From an uncultured Litoreibacter sp. (GTDB lineage: Bacteria; Pseudomonadota; Alphaproteobacteria; Rhodobacterales; Rhodobacteraceae): 5,746 nucleotides of DNA. The notes beneath the pieces are model-generated. The model was not told the origin of the DNA. It saw nothing but the letters and a program-made list of their open reading frames with translations, and did no database searches. The number at the start of each line of letters is the position of its first letter. Position 1 is the stretch's first letter. This document shows, in pieces, positions 1-5,746 of the stretch. The stretch spans positions 1 through 5,746 of the forward strand of contig CALFWN010000121.1 in the NCBI GenBank assembly GCA_937928335.1, in the 5' to 3' direction. The translations under genes were made by a program, and so were the position numbers.

Positions 1-1
1 C

Positions 2-649
2 GCGTTTTCGATTATCGCCTCGGATTCACAAGCTATGGGGCGTGTGGGCGAGGTGCTGATCCGCACCTGGCAGACCGCCGACAAGATGAAGAAACAGCGC
101 GGCCGCCTGAGCGAGGAGCAGGGCGAGAACGACAATATCCGGGTGCGGCGCTATATTGCGAAATACACGATCAACCCGGCCATTGCGCATGGGGTATCGC
201 GCCATATCGGGTCGCTGGAGGAAGGCAAACGTGCCGATCTGGTGCTGTGGAACCCGGCATTTTTCGGGGTGAAGCCGGAGATGGTGCTGATGGCGGGCAC
301 GATTGTCTGTGCGCAGATGGGGGACCCCAATGCGTCGATCCCGACACCGCAGCCGGTCTATTCGCGCCCGATGTTTGGCGCGATGGGGCGCGCGGTGGAG
401 CGCTCGGCGGTTGTATTCACCTCCGCAGCGGCAATGGAGGAGGATTTGCGCGGGACGCTGGGACTGGCCAAAGACTGTGTGGCGGTCGAAAACACTCGCG
501 GCATTGGCAAGAAAGACCTGGTGTTGAACGATGCGCTGCCGGAGATGGAGGTGGACCCGGAAACCTATGAGGTGCGGGCAGATGGCGAATTGCTGACCTG
601 CGACCCAGCGGAGGTGCTGCCGATGGCGCAGAGGTATTTCATGTTTTAG
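2..649 (+). CDS. ureC: Urease subunit alpha, C-terminal 215 residues (5' end outside window)
   Basis: UreC is the cytoplasmic nickel-dependent catalytic subunit of urease, which hydrolyses urea to ammonia and carbamate. The frame is open from the first base, so the gene begins upstream; full-length UreC is about 570 residues. The visible part opens with the strongly conserved segment [11 protein letters not shown] (codons 20-52). By family alignment its Asp (codon 23-25) is the nickel ligand called Asp360 in Klebsiella. It continues with [16 protein letters not shown], the [16 protein letters not shown] block, [33 protein letters not shown] and RPMFGA, and ends with the typical PMAQRYFMF terminus. 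The lysine carbamylation site, the other nickel-binding histidines and the flap histidine lie upstream and cannot be checked. No frameshift or internal stop is seen. Identification is essentially certain. It is the only urease structural gene in the window, and the accessory genes follow after one unrelated gene. Confidence 0.98.
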   Translation, partial: AFSIIASDSQAMGRVGEVLIRTWQTADKMKKQRGRLSEEQGENDNIRVRRYIAKYTINPAIAHGVSRHIGSLEEGKRADLVLWNPAFFGVKPEMVLMAGTIVCAQMGDPNASIPTPQPVYSRPMFGAMGRAVERSAVVFTSAAAMEEDLRGTLGLAKDCVAVENTRGIGKKDLVLNDALPEMEVDPETYEVRADGELLTCDPAEVLPMAQRYFMF

Positions 650-656
650 GCTGGTT

Positions 657-678
657 TCGATGCGCTGACGCGCATCGA
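657..678 (+). terminator. Perfect stem-loop just downstream of ureC
   Basis: Eight bases after the ureC stop, TCGATGCGC (657-665) and GCGCATCGA (670-678) form a perfect 9-bp stem with the four-base loop TGAC. No T-run follows directly (next bases TCCGTTGG), so a classical intrinsic terminator is not well supported. An mRNA 3'-end stabiliser, or one arm of a composite repeat together with the next hairpin, is equally possible. If it terminates transcription only partly, it would lower expression of the downstream amidohydrolase and ureEFG relative to the structural genes. Confidence 0.4.
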
Positions 679-682
679 TCCG

Positions 683-723
683 TTGGGGGCGCTGCCCCCA
701 AACCCCCGGAGGTATTTTTGAAG
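683..723 (+). repeat. G-run/C-run hairpin with T-rich tail; probable dispersed intergenic element
   Basis: TTGGGGGC (683-690) and GCCCCCAA (694-701) form a perfect 8-bp stem with a three-base loop. A second C-run with CCGGAGG follows, then TATTTTTGAAG (713-723). The second C-run (703-707) could pair with the same G-run as an alternative fold. From memory, a G-run/C-run hairpin followed by a C-run, GG and a T-rich tail is a recurrent intergenic element in Rhodobacteraceae genomes, often sitting just downstream of genes. Only one copy is present here, so its repeat nature is not shown by this window. The T-run lies about 14 bases past the stem, too far for a good intrinsic terminator unless the alternative fold is used. 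Confidence 0.45.
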
Positions 724-766
724 CAGTGATGGGCAGGCGCCGCGCACCGGGATATGACAGAGCTGT

Positions 767-773
767 AAGGGAG
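767..773 (+). promoter_or_regulatory. Ribosome binding site for the M20D amidohydrolase
   Basis: AAGGGAG ends six bases before the ATG at 780. It decides the start over the in-frame GTG at 726, which would add 18 residues, lies against the hairpin tail and has no comparable Shine-Dalgarno sequence. Confidence 0.75.
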
Positions 774-779
774 AAGACG

Positions 780-1976
780 ATGCCGATACGGAACCGATTT
801 GCCGAGCTGCACCCTGAAATCACCGCATGGCGGCGCGATTTTCATGCGCATCCCGAGCTTTTATATGACACGGGGCGGACCTCTGGAATTGTGGCGGACA
901 AGCTGACGGGTTTTGGCTGTGACGCGGTGATCGAAGGGCTGGGGCGCACGGGCGTTGTGGGGCTGATCCACGGCAGAGGCGGGCCCGCGAAAGCAGCTGG
1001 CGGCAAGGTGATCGGGCTCAGGGCGGATATGGATGCGCTGCCAATCTTTGAGGCGACGGGGGCGGATTATGCCTCGAAAACCCCTGGAAAGATGCACGCT
1101 TGCGGGCATGACGGGCATACCGCCATGCTGCTGGGGGCGGCGCAATATCTGGCGGAGACGCGCAATTTTGAAGGCACCGTGGCGGTGATCTTCCAGCCCG
1201 CAGAAGAGGGTGGCGCAGGCGCGGAGGCGATGGTGCAGGACGGGTTGATCACCCGCTTCGGCCTGTCGGAGATTTACGGGATGCACAACTCCCCCGTGGT
1301 GCCTTTTGGCGAATTTGCGATCCGCGCGGGGCCTTTCTATGCGGCCTGTGACAGCTTCACCATCAAGCTGCGCGGCCGGGGCGGACATGCAGCGCGGCCC
1401 AACAACACGGTGGACACCACGCTGGTCGGCGCGGCGGTGGTGATGGCGTTGCAATCCATCGTGTCGCGCAACGCGGACCCGCAGCAGCCGCTGGTGGTCT
1501 CTGTGACCTCATTCCGCACCGAAACGGACGCCTATAATGTGATCCCCGAACATGTCGAGCTGCGCGGCACCCTGCGCAGCTTTGACGAGGCGCTGCGTCA
1601 GACCGCCCTCGGGCGCATCGGCGAGATCGCGCGGCTGACGGCGGAAAGCTATGGCGCGGAGGCGGAGGTGATCGGCGACGAGATCCCCTACCCTTCAATG
1701 GTCAACCATGCCACCGAGACGGATCATTGCATCACCGCGGCACAGGCCGTGGCGGGCGCGGCGCAGGTCAACCCGGAGGCCCCGCGCGTCACCGGCGGCG
1801 AGGATTTCGCCTATATGCTACAGGCCTGCCCGGGCGCCTATATTCAGCTGGGCGTGAAGACCGAGGGCGGACGCAATGCGGGGCTGCACCACCCGGAATA
1901 TGATTTCAATGACGAGGTGATCCCGCTGGGATGCTCGTATTGGGTGACGCTCGCAGAGCAAAGGCTGGCGGGCTAG
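780..1976 (+). CDS. M20D-family metal amidohydrolase (hippurate hydrolase / N-acyl amino acid aminoacylase-like)
   Basis: This 398-residue cytoplasmic zinc- or manganese-type amidohydrolase belongs to peptidase family M20D, whose members cleave N-acyl amino acids such as hippurate or acetylated amino acids. Conserved landmarks in order: HAHPEL (22-27), LRADMDALP (80-88), HACGHDGHT with metal ligands C108 and H110 (106-114), QPAEEG with catalytic and ligand glutamates E142/E143 (139-144), GMHN with H169, the lid/dimerisation domain starting near 185 with RGRGGHAARP (198-207), GGEDFAYM (339-346) and LHHPEYDFNDE with the final ligand H370 (369-379). Length is typical and every core residue is present, so an active enzyme is expected. 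The start at 780 is chosen for its Shine-Dalgarno sequence. It lies between ureC and ureE, and its TAG stop directly abuts the ureE ATG, which implies cotranscription and coupling. The family is sure. The substrate is not: hippurate, N-acetyl amino acids or N-acetyl-diaminopimelate are all possible. No link to ureido compounds can be read from the sequence. Confidence 0.93.
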   Translation: MPIRNRFAELHPEITAWRRDFHAHPELLYDTGRTSGIVADKLTGFGCDAVIEGLGRTGVVGLIHGRGGPAKAAGGKVIGLRADMDALPIFEATGADYASKTPGKMHACGHDGHTAMLLGAAQYLAETRNFEGTVAVIFQPAEEGGAGAEAMVQDGLITRFGLSEIYGMHNSPVVPFGEFAIRAGPFYAACDSFTIKLRGRGGHAARPNNTVDTTLVGAAVVMALQSIVSRNADPQQPLVVSVTSFRTETDAYNVIPEHVELRGTLRSFDEALRQTALGRIGEIARLTAESYGAEAEVIGDEIPYPSMVNHATETDHCITAAQAVAGAAQVNPEAPRVTGGEDFAYMLQACPGAYIQLGVKTEGGRNAGLHHPEYDFNDEVIPLGCSYWVTLAEQRLAG

Positions 1977-2408
1977 ATGCGGGTTGCCTCGAAGATCGTG
2001 AAGGGCCGCGCGGATGAGACCTGCACGCTGAGCTATGAGGATCGGTTCCTGCGGCGCAGGGTGCTGGCCACGGATGCGGGCGAGAAATTTCTGGTGGATT
2101 TGCCCCATACGACCTCATTGGATGACGGCGATTGCTTCGCGCTGGGGGATGGCACGCTGGTCGAGGTGAAGGCGGCTCAGGAGGCGTTGCTGGAGATCAC
2201 CGCGCCCGACCTTTTGCCGCTGGTCTGGCATATCGGCAACCGCCACTGCCCGGCGCAGATCGAGCAGGCCCGCGTGCTGGTGCAGCCTGATCACGTGATC
2301 CGCGACCTGATGGAGCGGCTGGGCGCGCAGGTGCGCGAAATCCACGCGCCCTTTGCGCCTGAAGGCGGGGCTTACGGGCATGGCCGCACGCATGGGCATA
2401 GCCACTGA
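1977..2408 (+). CDS. ureE: Urease accessory protein UreE, nickel metallochaperone
   Basis: UreE is a cytoplasmic dimeric nickel chaperone that hands Ni to the UreG-containing activation complex. The 143-residue protein has the N-terminal peptide-binding-like beta domain (about 1-70) and the C-terminal metal-binding domain. The latter carries the hallmark WHIGNRHCPAQIE (84-96), in which H90 corresponds to the interface nickel ligand (His96 in Klebsiella), followed by DHVIRDL (105-111). The C-terminus carries a short His-rich tail with H135, H139, H141 and H143, much shorter than the Klebsiella tail but able to hold extra metal. The ATG follows the upstream TAG stop with no spacer. An AAAGG about 12 bases upstream is a weak, distant Shine-Dalgarno sequence, so translation probably depends on ribosomes finishing the amidohydrolase. 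The start of ureF is only one base past its TGA. Confidence 0.96.
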   Translation: MRVASKIVKGRADETCTLSYEDRFLRRRVLATDAGEKFLVDLPHTTSLDDGDCFALGDGTLVEVKAAQEALLEITAPDLLPLVWHIGNRHCPAQIEQARVLVQPDHVIRDLMERLGAQVREIHAPFAPEGGAYGHGRTHGHSH

Positions 2409-2409
2409 C

Positions 2410-3045
2410 ATGGGGGCGGCGCTGAGCTCTGCACAGCTGATGGTGCTGACGCAATGGCTGTCACCCGCCTTCCCCATCGGGGCGTTCAGCTACAGCCACG
2501 GGCTGGAGCAGGCGCTGGCGGACGCGCCGGATCTGGATGTCGAGGGGTGGCTTGCGGATTGCCTGCAACATGGCGCGGGGCGCACAGACGCGATCCTGAT
2601 CCGCGCGGGCTTTGCGGGGCATGGCGATGAGGCGAACGCTCTGGGTCGTGCTCTTGCGCCGTCGCGCGAACGAATGCTGGAAAGCGCGGAGCAAGGTGCC
2701 GCCTTTTGCAGGGTTTTGCGGCAGGCGTTCGACATAGACTTGCCGGATCGGATCTACCCCGTGGCCCTTGGCGAGGCCGCAAAACTGCACGCCCTGCCAG
2801 TGGAGCCGGTGGTGGCGCTGTATGTGCACGGCTTTGCCAGCAACCTGACCGCGGCGGCGCAAAGACTGTCACCGCTGGGCCAGACACGGGCGCAGCAGAT
2901 CGTGCGCCGCTTGGGCGACCTGTGCGCGCAAGTGACGCGGGACACGCACGGAGCGGGGCTGGAGGATATCGGCGGGGCGGTGTGGGCGGCGGATGTGGCC
3001 TCCATGCGGCATGAAACGCTCGGGACAAGGATATTTCGGACATGA
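2410..3045 (+). CDS. ureF: Urease accessory protein UreF
   Basis: UreF is an all-helical protein that bridges UreD(H) and UreG in the urease maturation complex and gates GTPase-driven nickel insertion. The 211-residue product shows the N-terminal block [21 protein letters not shown] (13-33), a central [26 protein letters not shown] region (121-145), LSPLGQT (153-159) and the conserved C-terminal tail with SMRHET and TRIFR (198-210) that docks on its partners. The ATG at 2410 is chosen because the family homology begins a few residues later. In-frame ATGs at 2392 and 2380 would lengthen it by 6 or 10 residues and overlap the UreE His tail, and no start has a strong Shine-Dalgarno sequence. The TGA stop overlaps the ureG start as ATGA, a mark of translational coupling. 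Product identity is secure; the exact start is less so. Confidence 0.95.
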   Translation: MGAALSSAQLMVLTQWLSPAFPIGAFSYSHGLEQALADAPDLDVEGWLADCLQHGAGRTDAILIRAGFAGHGDEANALGRALAPSRERMLESAEQGAAFCRVLRQAFDIDLPDRIYPVALGEAAKLHALPVEPVVALYVHGFASNLTAAAQRLSPLGQTRAQQIVRRLGDLCAQVTRDTHGAGLEDIGGAVWAADVASMRHETLGTRIFRT

Positions 3046-3659
3046 GCAACCTGATGAACGGGCCATTGCGCATCGGCATTGGCGGGCCGGTGGGCGCGGG
3101 CAAGACCTCCCTGACGGCGGCACTTTGCGCAGCCTTGCGCGACACCCATTCCATTGCGGTGGTGACAAATGATATCTACACGCAGGAAGACGCAGAAGCC
3201 CTGGTACGGATGCAGGCGCTGCCCTCGGACAGGATCAGGGGCGTGGAGACCGGGGGCTGCCCGCATACGGCGATCCGGGAAGACGCCTCGATCAATCTGG
3301 CGGCGATTGACGCGTTGGAGCGGGAATTTCCCGACCTTGACGCCGTGATCATCGAAAGCGGCGGCGACAATCTGAGCGCCACTTTCTCGCCGGAGCTGGC
3401 GGATCTGACGATCTATGTGATCGACGTGGCCGCGGGCGAGGAGATCCCGCGCAAGGGCGGGCCTGCGATCACCCGCTCGGACATATTGGTGATCAACAAG
3501 ACCGACCTTGCGCCGCATGTGGGCGCCTCGCTTGATGTCATGGCCCGCGATGCAGGCCTGCAACGCGGCGCGCGCCCGACCGTCTTTGCACAGGTGCGGC
3601 ACGCTACGGGCGTGGACGCGGTGCTGGAGCATATCCGCGCGATTGGCGGGCTGCGCTGA
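3042..3659 (+). CDS. ureG: Urease accessory protein UreG, nickel-binding GTPase
   Basis: UreG is a SIMIBI-class GTPase that receives nickel from UreE and drives activation of the urease apoenzyme with UreF and UreD. The 205-residue protein contains the P-loop [10 protein letters not shown] (14-23), the switch segment [15 protein letters not shown] (40-54), the nickel-binding CPH motif inside [15 protein letters not shown] (C73, H75), the ESGGDNL segment (105-111) and the guanine-specificity motif NKTD (152-155). All functional residues are intact and the length matches the family. The start ATG overlaps the ureF stop by four bases, with AAGG about 11 bases upstream. It is the last gene of the urease operon here; a candidate terminator follows its TGA directly. 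Confidence 0.98.
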   Translation: MSNLMNGPLRIGIGGPVGAGKTSLTAALCAALRDTHSIAVVTNDIYTQEDAEALVRMQALPSDRIRGVETGGCPHTAIREDASINLAAIDALEREFPDLDAVIIESGGDNLSATFSPELADLTIYVIDVAAGEEIPRKGGPAITRSDILVINKTDLAPHVGASLDVMARDAGLQRGARPTVFAQVRHATGVDAVLEHIRAIGGLR

Positions 3660-3709
3660 GCCGCCTTTGAGGGGCCGTTGACCGAACACCCGGCGGCGTT
3701 TATTTTCTT
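3660..3709 (+). terminator. Candidate terminator of the urease operon
   Basis: Directly after the ureG stop, GCCGCC (3660-3665) can pair with GGCGGC (3692-3697). The stem can extend inward, past a five-base bulge, through a GGG/CCC pairing (CCC at 3689-3691), and is followed by the T-rich run GTTTATTTTCTT. This fits an imperfect intrinsic terminator. The long loop and bulge keep confidence low, and the same bases also make up a promoter candidate. Confidence 0.35.
3678..3706 (+). promoter_or_regulatory. Putative sigma70-type promoter for the lyase-M24 unit
   Basis: TTGACC (3678-3683) matches five of six bases of the -35 consensus. After a 17-base spacer, TATTTT (3701-3706) matches four of six bases of the -10 consensus. 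Transcription would start near 3713, about 50 bases before the GTG at 3763. It is the only well-spaced -35/-10 pair I found in the two intergenic gaps. It overlaps the candidate terminator, so both assignments are tentative. Confidence 0.4.
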
Positions 3710-3748
3710 GGCGTTTGCTTAAGTCATGGCTTTCTGTGAGGGTGCCTT

Positions 3749-3756
3749 GGGAGGGG
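3749..3756 (+). promoter_or_regulatory. Ribosome binding site for the PLP-dependent lyase
   Basis: The strong Shine-Dalgarno sequence GGGAGGGG ends six bases before the GTG at 3763. It fixes that GTG as the start over the in-frame TTG at 3715 and GTG at 3736, whose extra residues resemble nothing in the family. Confidence 0.75.
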
Positions 3757-3762
3757 ACGTCC

Positions 3763-4785
3763 GTGCAAATTCTAGAGAACCCATATCGTGGCGAAACGGG
3801 TCAGATTGATCTGGCCGATGACGTGCCATTCCCCAGTGACGACCTGTCTGCGGCGCGCTCCATGCTGGCCCGTTGCCCCGATGCGGCACAGACCCCGCTG
3901 CGCGCGGTCGAGGGGCTGGCGCGCGTGGCAAAGGTGCATATCAAGGACGAACGCACGCGGATGGGGCTTGGCAGCTTCAAGGCGCTGGGCGCGGCCTATG
4001 TGATTGCGCGGGACGCGGATGCCGAGCAGGCCGCCGGGCGAACCTATGTGACCGCCAGCGCGGGCAATCACGGCCTGTCTGTCGCCGCCGGGGCCAAGGT
4101 GTTTGGCGCGAAGGCGGTGATCTATATTGCCCGCTCCGTGCCGGAAAGTTTCGCGGAACGGCTGCGCGCGCTGGGCGCGGATATCCGTCGCGCGGGCGCC
4201 AATTATGAGGAAAGTATGCAGGCCGCCGAAGGCGCGGCGCAGGCGCATGGCTGGCAGCTTCTCTCCGACAGCTCCTGGGAGGGCTATATGGAGCCGCCCT
4301 TCCGTGTGATGGAGGGGTATCTGGCCCTGATGGCGGAAGTATTCGAGCAAATCCCCGAGCCCGCCACGCATATTTTCCTGCAGGCGGGCGTGGGCGGACT
4401 GGCCGGGGCTTGCGCTGCCGCTGTGCGGGCCGTTTGGGGGCAGGACCCGGTGATCGTGGTGGTGGAGCCCAGCGCCGCGCCTGCGCTTATGGCCTCCATT
4501 CAGGCCGGGCGCGTGGTCGTGGCCGAGGGGCCGGTCTCCAATATGGGGCGGCTCGATTGCAAGGAACCCTCGCTGATTGCTTTGAAAGGCCTGGCCCGCG
4601 ACGCGGATTGGTTCTGCACCCTGACCGACACGGAGGCCCGCAAACTGACGGTGCCCCTGTCACGCTTCGGCCTGAAGACCTCGCCCTCGGGCGGCGCGGG
4701 GATTGCGGCATTGATGGCCGATGACCGCGCTTTCGGGTTGACCGAAGACGCCCGTGTGCTGTGCATTCTCAGCGAAGGTCTGTGA
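3763..4785 (+). CDS. PLP-dependent ammonia-lyase, diaminopropionate ammonia-lyase-like
   Basis: This 340-residue fold-type II PLP enzyme of the threonine dehydratase superfamily most resembles diaminopropionate ammonia-lyase (DpaL), which converts 2,3-diaminopropionate to pyruvate and two ammonia. Landmarks from the GTG start: NPYRG (6-10), TPLRAVEGLA (44-53), KDERTRMGLGSFKALG with the Schiff-base lysine K73 (61-76), TASAGNHG with cofactor-contacting N102 (97-104), DSSWEGYMEPP (169-179), the phosphate-cup loop QAGVGGLAG (207-215) and SPSGGAG (307-313). GLGSFKALG and D-x-x-WEGY are DpaL-type features. The protein is about 60 residues shorter than E. coli DpaL, and the residue before GNHG is Ala (A100) where DpaL has an Asp (TDGNHG), making that motif more like threonine dehydratase. 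Substrate is therefore uncertain: diaminopropionate, another 3-substituted alanine, or serine/threonine. It begins a new unit after the urease operon and is three bases from the M24 gene. Confidence 0.85.
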   Translation: MQILENPYRGETGQIDLADDVPFPSDDLSAARSMLARCPDAAQTPLRAVEGLARVAKVHIKDERTRMGLGSFKALGAAYVIARDADAEQAAGRTYVTASAGNHGLSVAAGAKVFGAKAVIYIARSVPESFAERLRALGADIRRAGANYEESMQAAEGAAQAHGWQLLSDSSWEGYMEPPFRVMEGYLALMAEVFEQIPEPATHIFLQAGVGGLAGACAAAVRAVWGQDPVIVVVEPSAAPALMASIQAGRVVVAEGPVSNMGRLDCKEPSLIALKGLARDADWFCTLTDTEARKLTVPLSRFGLKTSPSGGAGIAALMADDRAFGLTEDARVLCILSEGL

Positions 4786-4788
4786 CCC

Positions 4789-5746
4789 GTGGTGGGTTTT
4801 GCGCAGCCCGAATTTGAGGCAAGGCGCGACCGGGCGCAGGCGATGATGGCCAAGGCCGGGCTTGGTGCCTTGCTGCTGAGCACCGAGCCGGAGCTGCGCT
4901 ATTACACGGGCTTTCTGACCCGGTTCTGGGAAAGTCCGACCCGGCCCTGGTTTGCAGTGCTGCCCGCCTCGGGCGACCCGGTGGCGGTGATCCCGTCCAT
5001 TGGGGCGGCGCTGATGGGGCAAAGCTGGATCAGCGACATTCGGACATGGCGCGCGCCGGATTTGACCGATGATGGCGTGAGCCTGCTCATCGACACGTTG
5101 CGGGAGCTGGCCGCCGGTGGCCCGGTGGGCATCGCCCACGGGATGGAGAGCCACGCACGAATGCCGCTGGCCACGCTAGACGCGGTGCGCGCAGCCGTCG
5201 AGGTCCGGGGCGACGCCCGGATCACCCAGCGGCTGCGGATGGTCAAATCCAAGGCGGAGGTCGAGAAAATCCGCACCACCTGCGCCATTGCCGACCGCGC
5301 CTTCGCCCGTGTGCCCGGGATGGCCCGCGCAGGCGTGCCGCTGGATAGGGTATTTCGCCAGTTCCAGATGCTGCTACTTGAGGAGGGCGCGGATAGCGTG
5401 CCCTATCTGGCAGGCGCTTCGGGGGCTGACGGGTATGGCGATGTGATCTCCCCCGCGACGCCGGTGCCGCTGGCGCAAGGCGATGTGCTGATGCTGGACA
5501 CGGGCGCAATTTGTGACGGGTATTTCTGTGATTTCGATCGCAATTTTGCCGTTGGGGCTCCCGGCGATCTGGTGCGCGACACCCATAAAAGGCTGATCGA
5601 GGCCACGCAGGCCGGGTTTGACGCAGCCCGCCCCGGTGCCACCGCCGCCGATCTGTTTCACGCGATGGACCGGGTTTGCACCGGCGGCGCGGGCGGATCG
5701 GACGCAGGCCGGCTGGGACATGGGCTGGGGATGCAGCTGACCGAAT
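4789..5746 (+). CDS. M24-family metallopeptidase (Xaa-Pro dipeptidase/creatinase-like), N-terminal part
   Basis: The open frame runs off the window after 319 residues; the family is about 380-400 long. Residues 1 to about 140 form the creatinase N-terminal domain, seen in FEARRDRAQAMMAKAGLGALLL and LRYYTGF. RLRMVKSKAEVEKIR is the usual linker to the pita-bread catalytic domain. That domain shows LDTGA with metal ligand D237, FCDFDRNF with metal ligand D248 at the standard 11-residue spacing, and GHGLGM with the ligand H311. The two remaining glutamate ligands lie beyond the window. Members hydrolyse Xaa-Pro dipeptides, creatine, ectoine or related C-N bonds in the cytoplasm, and the substrate here cannot be assigned. 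Start: GTG 4789 (or the adjacent GTG 4792), chosen because homology begins at FAQPEFEARR; an AAGG lies about 10 bases upstream. The three-base gap to the lyase stop implies cotranscription. No signal peptide is visible. Confidence 0.88.
   Translation, partial: MVGFAQPEFEARRDRAQAMMAKAGLGALLLSTEPELRYYTGFLTRFWESPTRPWFAVLPASGDPVAVIPSIGAALMGQSWISDIRTWRAPDLTDDGVSLLIDTLRELAAGGPVGIAHGMESHARMPLATLDAVRAAVEVRGDARITQRLRMVKSKAEVEKIRTTCAIADRAFARVPGMARAGVPLDRVFRQFQMLLLEEGADSVPYLAGASGADGYGDVISPATPVPLAQGDVLMLDTGAICDGYFCDFDRNFAVGAPGDLVRDTHKRLIEATQAGFDAARPGATAADLFHAMDRVCTGGAGGSDAGRLGHGLGMQLTE

Noticed and set aside
631..717. Nine-base direct repeat GAGGTATTT at 631-639 and 709-717, flanking the hairpins
   Set aside because: It could suggest a target duplication around an inserted element, but the first copy encodes the conserved UreC end (RYF) and the second is part of the hairpin tail as I recall it from other loci. 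Nine bases is short and probably coincidental.
726..779. N-terminal extension of the amidohydrolase from GTG 726
   Set aside because: The 18 extra residues match nothing in the family, and a good Shine-Dalgarno sequence sits directly before the ATG at 780.
26..823. Minus-strand open frame of 265 codons across the ureC end and the intergenic gap
   Set aside because: It is antisense to ureC and to the start of the amidohydrolase and runs through the hairpins; its composition is that of a GC-rich shadow frame with no recognisable domain.
2754..3689. Minus-strand open frame of 311 codons across ureF and ureG
   Set aside because: It lies entirely antisense to two well-identified genes, resembles no known protein, is rich in Arg/His/Ala as expected for a shadow of GC-rich coding DNA, and lacks a convincing start signal.
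4660..5154. Minus-strand open frame antisense to the lyase end and the M24 start
   Set aside because: Both plus-strand genes here carry clear conserved motifs; the antisense frame has none.
3763..5746. Ectoine/hydroxyectoine degradation genes (eutB-like lyase plus eutD-like M24 hydrolase)
   Set aside because: The lyase has DpaL-type motifs (GLGSFKALG, D-x-x-WEGY) rather than ones I associate with EutB. No eutC ornithine cyclodeaminase-like gene lies between them, and the M24 N-terminus does not clearly resemble ectoine hydrolase. It cannot be fully excluded without the downstream sequence.
1..5746. Mobile element, CRISPR array, tRNA/rRNA or defence system
   Set aside because: No repeat-spacer pattern, transposase motif, terminal inverted repeat, structured RNA gene or defence domain was seen; nearly all bases belong to metabolic genes.

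Overview
The window reads as a GC-rich alphaproteobacterial chromosome segment, most likely from Rhodobacteraceae (Roseobacter-type). The basis is the high GC content at third codon positions, the character of the urease accessory proteins, and a G-run/C-run hairpin between genes that resembles intergenic elements I remember from that family. The taxonomic call rests on recall, not on a search. All supported genes are on the + strand and packed head to tail.

Positions 2-3659 hold the distal part of a urease operon: the 3' end of ureC (catalytic alpha subunit), then ureE, ureF and ureG (nickel delivery and GTP-dependent active-site assembly). The usual ureC-ureE junction is interrupted by a complete M20D-type metal amidohydrolase gene (780-1976, hippurate hydrolase/aminoacylase-like). 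Its stop codon directly abuts the ureE start. ureE and ureF are one base apart, and ureF and ureG overlap by ATGA, so amidohydrolase-ureE-ureF-ureG looks like one translationally coupled unit. The 130-base gap after ureC holds two consecutive perfect stem-loops. ureD, ureA, ureB and most of ureC must lie upstream, outside the window.

Positions 3660-3762 form the only other real intergenic gap. It holds a candidate terminator for the urease operon and an overlapping sigma70-like promoter candidate for the next unit. That unit encodes a PLP-dependent ammonia-lyase of the diaminopropionate ammonia-lyase/threonine dehydratase fold (3763-4785). Three bases later comes an M24-family (creatinase/Xaa-Pro dipeptidase-like) gene, cut by the window edge.

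Taken together, the genes concern release of ammonia from organic nitrogen: urea hydrolysis, cleavage of an N-acyl or amide bond, alpha,beta-elimination of an amino acid, and hydrolysis of a peptide-like C-N bond. The individual families are well known. The points worth a second look are the amidohydrolase inside the urease operon, the hairpin pair in front of it, and the lyase-M24 pair of unknown substrate. I found no sign of a novel defence system, mobile element or CRISPR array.
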